Below, piece by piece: positions 58,918-64,000 of a stretch of 64,000 bases of DNA. The translations under genes and the position numbers were made by a program. The notes beneath the pieces are model-generated. The model saw only the letters and a program-made list of their open reading frames with translations. It searched no databases and had not been told where the DNA came from. The first letter of the stretch is position 1, and each line of letters begins with the position of its first letter. The DNA comes from Thioalkalivibrio thiocyanodenitrificans ARhD 1 (lineage in GTDB: Bacteria; Pseudomonadota; Gammaproteobacteria; Ectothiorhodospirales; Ectothiorhodospiraceae). The stretch is taken from NCBI RefSeq assembly GCF_000378965.1, contig NZ_KB900536.1, positions 2,915,407-2,979,406 on the forward strand, written 5' to 3'.

Positions 58918-59385
58918 ATGTCTGAGAAGAAACTGGCCATCATCGCCACCAAGGGTTCGCTGGACTGGGGCTATCCCCCTTTCATCCTGGCCTCCACGGC
59001 GGCTGCACTCGGCTACCAGGTTCAGGTATTCTTCACCTTCTACGGTCTGCAGTTGCTCAAGAAGAACATGGACGTGAAGGTCACGTCCCTGGGTAATCCC
59101 GGGATGCCCATGCCCATGCCCATGCCGGTGCTGCTTCAGGCCCTGCCGGGCATGCAGAGCATGATGACCATGATGATGAAGAAGAAAATGGCCTCCAAGG
59201 GTGTCGCCAGCCTCGAGGATCTGCGGGCGCTTTGTCTGGAAGCGGACGTGAAGATGATCGCCTGCCAGATGACGGTGGATCTGTTCGATATGCCCACCTC
59301 CGAGTTCATCGATGGCATCGAGTACGGAGGCGCCGCCACCTTCTTCGAGTTTGCCGGCGAATCGGATATCACTCTATTCATCTGA
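58918..59385 (+). CDS. DsrE/DsrF-like family protein (DsrE2 type)
   Basis: 155 residues. KLAIIATKGSLDWGYPPFILASTAAALGYQVQVFFTFYG is the DsrE fold start; a Met/Pro/Lys-rich loop (PMPMPMPMPVLLQ, MMTMMMKKKM) may be a membrane-contacting hairpin as in DsrE2. The functional Cys is likely the one in LEADVKMIACQMTVDLF near 122. DsrE2 proteins carry sulfur between rhodanese, TusA and oxidation enzymes in sulfur oxidisers. GGAGT site before ATG; the stop overlaps the tetR start. Confidence 0.88.
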   Translation: MSEKKLAIIATKGSLDWGYPPFILASTAAALGYQVQVFFTFYGLQLLKKNMDVKVTSLGNPGMPMPMPMPVLLQALPGMQSMMTMMMKKKMASKGVASLEDLRALCLEADVKMIACQMTVDLFDMPTSEFIDGIEYGGAATFFEFAGESDITLFI

Positions 59386-60002
59386 TGACTGAACAACTTG
59401 CCAAGAGTATGCCCCCCGAGGCGGTCGGCCGTGGCGCGGAGAACCGGGAACGGATCGTCGCCGCGGCCGACCGCCTGTTCTACGAGCGGGGATTTCAGGC
59501 CACTTCCTTCAGTGACATCGCCGAGGTGGCCGGTGTACCCAAGGGCAACTTCTATTACTACTTCAAGACGAAGGATGCGCTCCTGGAAGGCGTGATCGAG
59601 TGGCGGCGCAGTTGCCTGAAGGCGCTTCTCGATAACCTGAACCGCACCTACGATGAACCCCGTCCTCGGCTCATGGCACTGCTCCAGGGCCTGTGTGCGG
59701 GAGAGGATGACATCGTGCGCTATGGCTGCCCCATGGGGACCCTGAGCGCGGAACTCTGCAAGACCGGTCACCCGCTGCGTGCACGCGCGCAGGCCCTGCT
59801 GGAGATCATCCGCGACTGGATTGCCGCTCAGCTGGAGGCCATGGGGCAGGCCGATGCACCGGAGTTGGCCCGCGAGATCCAGACCCGCAGCCAGGGCGTG
59901 ACCCTGCTGGCCCACGCGTATGGCGACCACGGCATGCTGACCGAAGGCATGGCGCGCGTGCGGCGCTGGGTCGAGGCGGTGCTGGACGGTCGTACTTTTT
60001 GA
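59385..60002 (+). CDS. TetR-family transcriptional regulator
   Basis: 205 residues. Helix-turn-helix ERIVAAADRLFYERGFQATSFSDIAEVAGVPKGNFYYYFKTKDALL near 25-70. The C-terminal ligand domain resembles the TetR_C_33/AcuR-like group with two cysteines (YGCPMGTLSAELCK near 115-125, and SCLKALL) that could sense reactive sulfur or electrophiles. It starts in the stop codon of the DsrE gene (TGATG), so the operon likely regulates itself through the palindrome at 58827. Confidence 0.9.
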   Translation: MTEQLAKSMPPEAVGRGAENRERIVAAADRLFYERGFQATSFSDIAEVAGVPKGNFYYYFKTKDALLEGVIEWRRSCLKALLDNLNRTYDEPRPRLMALLQGLCAGEDDIVRYGCPMGTLSAELCKTGHPLRARAQALLEIIRDWIAAQLEAMGQADAPELAREIQTRSQGVTLLAHAYGDHGMLTEGMARVRRWVEAVLDGRTF

Positions 60003-60442
60003 ACCGGGGCACGGATTATCTCGTCGCGTTCGGCGGCGGTTTTCACGGTATCCTGCGCTGGCCACAGCTGGATGGGCTCTGGGCCCGCCTTCTGGCGCGG
60101 GCCGGTGACGGCTGGTACGTCTATGCCGTGGGCGAGCCGCCTCCCGATACGCCGGCAACGGCGCAGGCGCTGCGGCGATTCGTTTCCGAGATGGACGTCC
60201 TGCTGCGCGAGGACCATGACGAGGACTATTGCGGCGTGGTCTACGTGGACAACCCGGACTCACCACGCTTCGTGAAGATCTACGACCCGAACCACCTGGG
60301 CAGCAGCTGTGGGAGCGGCGCGCTGCGGATCCTGCCCGGCTGGACCCTGTCGCTTGCGCCGCCGGTGGACCTGCCCCATGCATTGCCCCAGACCGGCAGC
60401 CGCAGGCGCTGGTGGCAGAGGCTGTTTGGAAACGGGAAGTGA
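59999..60442 (+). CDS. Conserved hypothetical protein
   Basis: 147 residues starting at TTG 59999, overlapping the tetR stop by four bases. YLVAFGGGFHGILRWPQLDGLWARLLARAGDGWYVYAVGEPPP and YCGVVYVDNPDSPRFVKIYDPNHLGSSCGSG resemble a family found next to DsrE/TetR genes in sulfur bacteria, but I cannot name it. No signal or membrane segment; basic C terminus. Co-transcription with the DsrE-TetR genes is likely. Confidence 0.65.
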   Translation: MNRGTDYLVAFGGGFHGILRWPQLDGLWARLLARAGDGWYVYAVGEPPPDTPATAQALRRFVSEMDVLLREDHDEDYCGVVYVDNPDSPRFVKIYDPNHLGSSCGSGALRILPGWTLSLAPPVDLPHALPQTGSRRRWWQRLFGNGK

Positions 60443-60476
60443 GAACGGGGAGGTGGGAATGCAGCCACCATCCCCC

Positions 60477-61310
60477 TCAGCGTACTGTAGTTCGGGACGA
60501 AGCCGGGCCTACGTTATCCTTCGATTCATCCTCCATCCTCCATCCTCCATCCTTCATCCTTCCCAAAACCTCCCGCTCCCTGAGTTCCCCGAGGATCTCG
60601 AGCCCGCCCCGAATGACCGCCTCCGGGTCGTCATGTCCCAGTTCCGTCGCGATGTCTTCGAGCAATGCCCGCGCCGATCGACGTTCGTTGTGCTGAATGA
60701 GATGAACCAGCCGGGCGGTGACCGGATTGAGTTCCAGGAAGGCGATGCGATCCGCGGACGTGCGATGCATCATCAGGTGTGTGGGTGTGTCCGGGACCTG
60801 GCCCGGGCGGTTCCCGGGACCGATGCGGTGTACCGGAAAGCGGTAGCCCAGCAGCCAGGCCAGGGGTGAGAGCAGGGGTTTCTCCTCCAGAAGGTCCGTG
60901 TCGACGGGCAGAGGCTGCCACCCGGCCGGGGCTTCGGCCACCGTCAGGGCCACTTCCGCGTACTCGTAATGGGCCAGCTCCGCCAGGAACGGCGGGTCCC
61001 CGGCGTGCGGATTGCGACCATCCTGCAGCCAGGCCACGAACTCCCGGCCGATCTCCAGGAAGTAGGGGGTCGATGCCCGGTGGCCGCGCAGGAAATCACG
61101 CACCAGCTCATGCCAGGCGGCATCCCCATGGAGACCCCGGATCACCGGGAAGCCGCGGGAGAGAAACCCTTCCACGTTGTTGTAGATCAGCTCCCGGTAG
61201 ATTCCGATGCGCCGATCCTCGACGCCGTGCGGCGGTGGATGGGCCTTCGGATCCCGCAGGTGGGCGGTGAGGGCATGCTGAAGCTGCTGAAAGCGCGGTA
61301 CCCTGTTCAT
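60477..61310 (-). CDS. HvfC/BufC-family (DUF2063) peptide-modification partner
   Basis: 277 residues. The N-terminal half is the DUF2063 putative DNA-binding-like helical domain ([39 protein letters not shown]), the C-terminal half a winged-helix-like region ending in [11 protein letters not shown]. HvfC/BufC assists the MNIO enzyme in modifying cysteine-rich precursor peptides. The last 25 residues ([15 protein letters not shown]...) are encoded by a heptamer repeat tract and are surely not native. Start overlaps the MNIO stop (ATGA). Confidence 0.83.
   Translation of the reverse strand: MNRVPRFQQLQHALTAHLRDPKAHPPPHGVEDRRIGIYRELIYNNVEGFLSRGFPVIRGLHGDAAWHELVRDFLRGHRASTPYFLEIGREFVAWLQDGRNPHAGDPPFLAELAHYEYAEVALTVAEAPAGWQPLPVDTDLLEEKPLLSPLAWLLGYRFPVHRIGPGNRPGQVPDTPTHLMMHRTSADRIAFLELNPVTARLVHLIQHNERRSARALLEDIATELGHDDPEAVIRGGLEILGELREREVLGRMKDGGWRMEDESKDNVGPASSRTTVR
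60525..60559 (+). repeat. Five 7-bp units (TTCATCC/TCCATCC)
   Basis: TTCATCC, three TCCATCC, TTCATCC in a row. Same unit family as the array at 48209. It lies inside the 3' end of the HvfC-like gene. Confidence 0.92.
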
Positions 61311-62152
61311 GAGGTCGCGGCCCGTTCCTGCAGCCCGCGGATGGTGTCCACCTCGTCCAGCAGCTTTTCCACCGGCGGGAAATTGAAATCCCGTTCCAGC
61401 AGGGTGGGGAACACGCCGAAGTGGGCGTAGGCAGTCTCAAGCAGGGACCACACCGGGTTGATCACCTCCGCCCCGTGCGTGTCCACGATCAGGTCCTGCG
61501 CCTCGTTGTAATGGCCGGCCACGTGGGCGTACACGATGCGTTCACCGGGCAGTCCCTTGAGGAAGGCCGCCGGGTCGTAGCCGTGGTTCACGCTGTTGAC
61601 GTAGATGTTGTTCACGTCCAGCAGGAGATCGCAGTCGGCCTCGGACAGGACCGCGTTGACGAACGCCAGTTCGCTCATCTCGGCGCCGATGGCCGCGTAG
61701 TAGGATGCATTCTCCAGGGCGATGCGCCGCCCCAGGATATCCTGGGCCCGGCGCACGCGTTCGGCCACGTAATGCACCGCCTCCTCCGTGAAGGGGATGG
61801 GCAGCAGGTCGTAGAGATGCCCGTCGTCGGAGCAATAGGACAAGTGCTCCGTGTACAGGCGGATGCCGTGTTCATCGAGAAAGGCGCGGATGTCGGCAAG
61901 CAGCGCCTCGTCCAGGGGGGCGGGGCTGCCGATGGACAGGGACAGGCCGTGACAGACGAAGGGAAAGCGTTCCGTGAAGGCACGGAACTGCCGGCCCATC
62001 CGGCCGCCCACGCCGATCCAGTTTTCGGGAGCCACCTCCATGAAATCCACGCGCCCGGGCGCGGCGGTTTCCAGGTCCTCCATCAGATCCCGGCGCAGGC
62101 CGAGCCCGGCCCCGTGTACCGCGTAGCGGGTTCTGGATTCGTTGTCCGGCAT
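61307..62152 (-). CDS. MNIO family enzyme (DUF692, HvfB/BufB-like)
   Basis: 281 residues, TIM-barrel multinuclear non-haem iron oxidase. Metal ligands are visible: [11 protein letters not shown] near 67, YTEHLSYC near 100, ALENASYY near 145, [16 protein letters not shown] near 178, YAHVAGHYN near 208, VDTHGAEV and LLERDFNFP near 257. Such enzymes convert cysteines of bufferin-type precursor peptides to thiooxazoles or oxazolone-thioamides that bind copper. I find no precursor peptide gene next to it. Confidence 0.9.
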   Translation of the reverse strand: MPDNESRTRYAVHGAGLGLRRDLMEDLETAAPGRVDFMEVAPENWIGVGGRMGRQFRAFTERFPFVCHGLSLSIGSPAPLDEALLADIRAFLDEHGIRLYTEHLSYCSDDGHLYDLLPIPFTEEAVHYVAERVRRAQDILGRRIALENASYYAAIGAEMSELAFVNAVLSEADCDLLLDVNNIYVNSVNHGYDPAAFLKGLPGERIVYAHVAGHYNEAQDLIVDTHGAEVINPVWSLLETAYAHFGVFPTLLERDFNFPPVEKLLDEVDTIRGLQERAATS

Positions 62153-62419
62153 GATCCTTAGAGAATTGTCGTGGGTTCAGTTCATTGTACGCAAGAAGCT
62201 CCGGAGGGGATTCAGGGCCTGCTCTTCTTCTGATCCGCCAGTTGAACGAGGGGGACGCAGAGTCGCGGAGGGCGCGGAGTCACTCATAGAAAAAACTCCG
62301 CGTTCTCCGCGTCTCTGCGTTACAGTCCCCTTGTCCGCGCAAGCCCGTCGGTACACCGAGCCACGTGCCCAACGCTTGCGTTCATTCCGTCAATCCTGTC
62401 AATCCTGCCCATTCATCCC
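62153..62419. other. Divergent region upstream of the MNIO gene
   Basis: 267 bp holding the promoters of the MNIO operon (minus) and the DUF1841 gene (plus). There is an inverted GGACGCAGAGTCGCGGAG / CTCCGCGTCTCTGCGT pair at 62260-62320, a common genomic repeat. No peptide gene with cysteines is present on the minus strand, where the bufferin precursor usually lies. Confidence 0.5.
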
Positions 62420-62845
62420 ATGTACGAGCAAGCCTCCCGTGAACAGCTCCGCCGCATGTACGCCGAGGCCTGGCGCAAGCGCCGGTCAGGGGACGCTCTG
62501 GAGCCACTGGAGCGGCAGATCGCCGAGCTGGTGGCCGAACACCCAGAGTACCAGCCCATGCTGGAGGGTCCCGATGCGACGCTCGCCGCCGAATTCACCC
62601 CCGAGGGCGGGCGGTCCAACCCCTTTCTGCACATGGGCATGCACTTGGCCATCCGCGAGCAGGCGGGTACCGATCGCCCCACGGGCTTTACCGAGGCCTA
62701 TCAGCGTGCGGTGCACAAGCTCGGTGCCCACGAGGCCGAGCACGCCATCATGGAATGTCTCGGCACGGCACTCTGGGAGGCCCAGCGCGGCGGACGTATG
62801 CCTGATGAGCAGGCCTATCTGGAATGCGTAAGGCGGCTGGCCTGA
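62420..62845 (+). CDS. DUF1841 family protein
   Basis: 141 residues, cytoplasmic and helical. LRRMYAEAWRKRRSGDALEPLERQIAELVAEHPEYQPML, NPFLHMGMHLAIREQ and HEAEHAIMECLGTALWEAQR define the family; three histidines in HxGMH and HxxEH could bind metal. Widespread in beta/gammaproteobacteria, function unknown. Monocistronic. Confidence 0.88.
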   Translation: MYEQASREQLRRMYAEAWRKRRSGDALEPLERQIAELVAEHPEYQPMLEGPDATLAAEFTPEGGRSNPFLHMGMHLAIREQAGTDRPTGFTEAYQRAVHKLGAHEAEHAIMECLGTALWEAQRGGRMPDEQAYLECVRRLA

Positions 62846-62873
62846 GGGCCAGCCGCCAGAGACAGGATGCAGT

Positions 62874-62990
62874 CTCAGGTTGGGCTTCGCTGCGCTCAGC
62901 AGTCGTAGGTTGGGGTGAACGCAGTGAACCCCAACGCGGTCGCTCGTCGATCCCGGCTCGTCGGGCTTCGTTGCGCTCAGCCCAACCTGC
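62874..62990. repeat. Intergenic palindromic repeats (AGGTTGGG type)
   Basis: AGGTTGGGCTTCGCTGCGCTCAG and GTAGGTTGGGGTGAACGCAG with the inverses GTGAACCCCAAC and GCTCAGCCCAACCT. Same family as 45904-45991, here two units nested. Confidence 0.8.
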
Positions 62991-63073
62991 CAGTACCGGA
63001 ATGCATCAGGCGTCCGGGTTAAGCGCAGGCACAGGGCACAAGGTAAGACGCACAAGGGGCCTTGACCGTCCCT

Positions 63074-63544
63074 TTACCCTTGTATCTTGTACTTTGTACC
63101 TGCCTTTATCAGCGCATCGACGCTCAGTTTGCCCGGCCCCGTGAACAGCAGCGTCACCAGCATCACCATAAAGAACAGCGGCAGCAGCCAGCCGTTGTCG
63201 CAGACGTTGTAGCCGTTGCCGGCGTGCACGCTGTGCCAGGCGACGATGTCCAGGATAATCAGGGAGATCACGGCAAAGCGGGTGCCCAGCCCGATGACCA
63301 GCGCGATGGCGGCGAGGATCTCCGTCCAGGTGGCCAGGAACCAGGAAAGCCCAACGGGGAGGATGCTGAAGGGGAAGAGAAAGTCATCCTGAATGTGTGC
63401 GAACCAGTTGTCGCCCCGCAGTTTTTCAAGGCCTGCGTTGCCGAACTCGAAGGCCAGCAACAGCCGGATCGGCAGGGTTGCCAGCCATTGCCCGGCGCGG
63501 TCCAGCCCTTCGAAGGCACGTCGTACCACTTCAGCCAGCCACAT
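63074..63544 (-). CDS. DoxX/HvfX-like membrane protein
   Basis: 156 residues from ATG 63544. Four helices: LPIRLLLAFEFGNAGLEKLRGDNWF, LSWFLATWTEILAAIALVIGLGTRFAVISLIILDIVAWHSVH, and a C-terminal pair ending in FTGPGKLSVDALI. DoxX-type proteins named HvfX/BufD lie in MNIO operons, so this gene may belong functionally with 60477-62152, although DUF1841 lies between. A GGAGAG site precedes the start. Confidence 0.83.
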   Translation of the reverse strand: MWLAEVVRRAFEGLDRAGQWLATLPIRLLLAFEFGNAGLEKLRGDNWFAHIQDDFLFPFSILPVGLSWFLATWTEILAAIALVIGLGTRFAVISLIILDIVAWHSVHAGNGYNVCDNGWLLPLFFMVMLVTLLFTGPGKLSVDALIKAGTKYKIQG

Positions 63545-63615
63545 GGGTTCTCTCCTCTTGATCCGGTGGTCGTGTGCCAGTGATACGCGTCGGATCCGGC
63601 GTTGGATGCACGACG

Positions 63616-63987
63616 TCACAGAGCGGAGGAGAATTCGATGGTGGTGCCCGGTGTGGCCAGTGCCAGGGAACAGTGCTTTGGCAGGATCAGGATGCGGGCT
63701 TCCGCCTGTTGCAGTTCACGCGCTTCGGCATACCGGTCCGCCTGCTCCAGCAGGTACTGCAGGGCCAGCCCCAGCCGTGCGCGCCGGGCACGGGGCAGGC
63801 CCAGCCGCTTCCAGCTGCGCAACGCATGATCCTGACCACTGTCACCCAATGCCCTGAAGCGCAAGACGAGCCGGCGTACCAGTTCGTGCTCGCCCAGGCG
63901 CGCTCGTAGGTCATCGACCAGCGCGCGCGGATCCTCCGGGTCGGCATCCGTCAGACCGGTCAGGCCGGTCCCCAGAAACCGGTGCAT
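63616..63987 (-). CDS. Hypothetical protein
   Basis: 123 residues, mainly helical and Arg/Leu-rich (ARLGLALQYLLEQADRYAEARELQQAEARILIL). No motif that I recognise. It is 71 bp upstream of the DoxX gene on the same strand. The ATG at 63987 is the last visible; the gene appears complete, though the upstream context is outside the window. Confidence 0.5.
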   Translation of the reverse strand: MHRFLGTGLTGLTDADPEDPRALVDDLRARLGEHELVRRLVLRFRALGDSGQDHALRSWKRLGLPRARRARLGLALQYLLEQADRYAEARELQQAEARILILPKHCSLALATPGTTIEFSSAL

Positions 63988-64000
63988 GGGTTCTCCCAGA

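Overview
The window looks like chromosome of a GC-rich gammaproteobacterium. The sulfur genes (an ETHE1-like persulfide dioxygenase and a DsrE-family protein), soluble c-type cytochromes, a multi-subunit Mrp-type cation antiporter and a B12-dependent ribonucleotide reductase suggest a sulfur-oxidising, possibly haloalkaliphilic Ectothiorhodospiraceae-like host. That placement is inference from gene content only.

Positions 1-13.2 kb are an accessory region, lower in GC than the rest and built as an integron cassette array. I see seven attC-like sites, all with cassette genes on the + strand and no integrase in the window. The cassettes carry a complete Eco29kI-like restriction-modification system with a Vsr nickase, a PD-(D/E)XK nuclease-like protein, and small unknown proteins. 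The array has been heavily invaded. Identical group II intron copies sit in tandem inside one attC, a third diverged intron copy encodes the reverse transcriptase, and IS3, IS481 (one complete, one fragment) and a Y1/RAYT-type transposase are present.

Positions 13.2-32 kb are core-like: lipA, a MetY-type enzyme, two cytochromes c, an IbaG/BolA protein, an AAA-like protein, the persulfide dioxygenase, a YdcF protein, a kinase-like/metallophosphoesterase fusion, a four-gene Roadblock/small-GTPase module, an S8 autotransporter, a MEMO protein, and a YdbH/AsmA-like protein followed by DksA-like and YdbL-like genes. Positions 33.7-48 kb hold the class II ribonucleotide reductase, a secreted caspase-like protein with a small cysteine peptide and an acyltransferase, a nine-gene Mrp/complex-I-like operon, a small membrane protein carrying an in-frame 282-bp inverted-repeat element, and YihY.

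Positions 49-55.3 kb form what looks like a phosphate-starvation lipid-remodelling locus: a PlcP/LpxH-like phosphoesterase, DgkA, an OlsB-like acyltransferase, a PAP2 phosphatase, a GT4 glycosyltransferase and Tat-exported PhoX, with a Pho-box-like site. From 55.5 kb come a cobalamin riboswitch with a BtuB-like receptor, a ROK kinase, a DsrE-TetR pair, an MNIO/HvfC pair, DUF1841 and a DoxX/HvfX-like protein.

A pattern across the core part of the window is a set of at least nine intergenic arrays of 7-bp tandem repeats. Each array has a different unit, and two of them run into the 3' ends of genes. I saw no rRNA, tRNA or CRISPR array.
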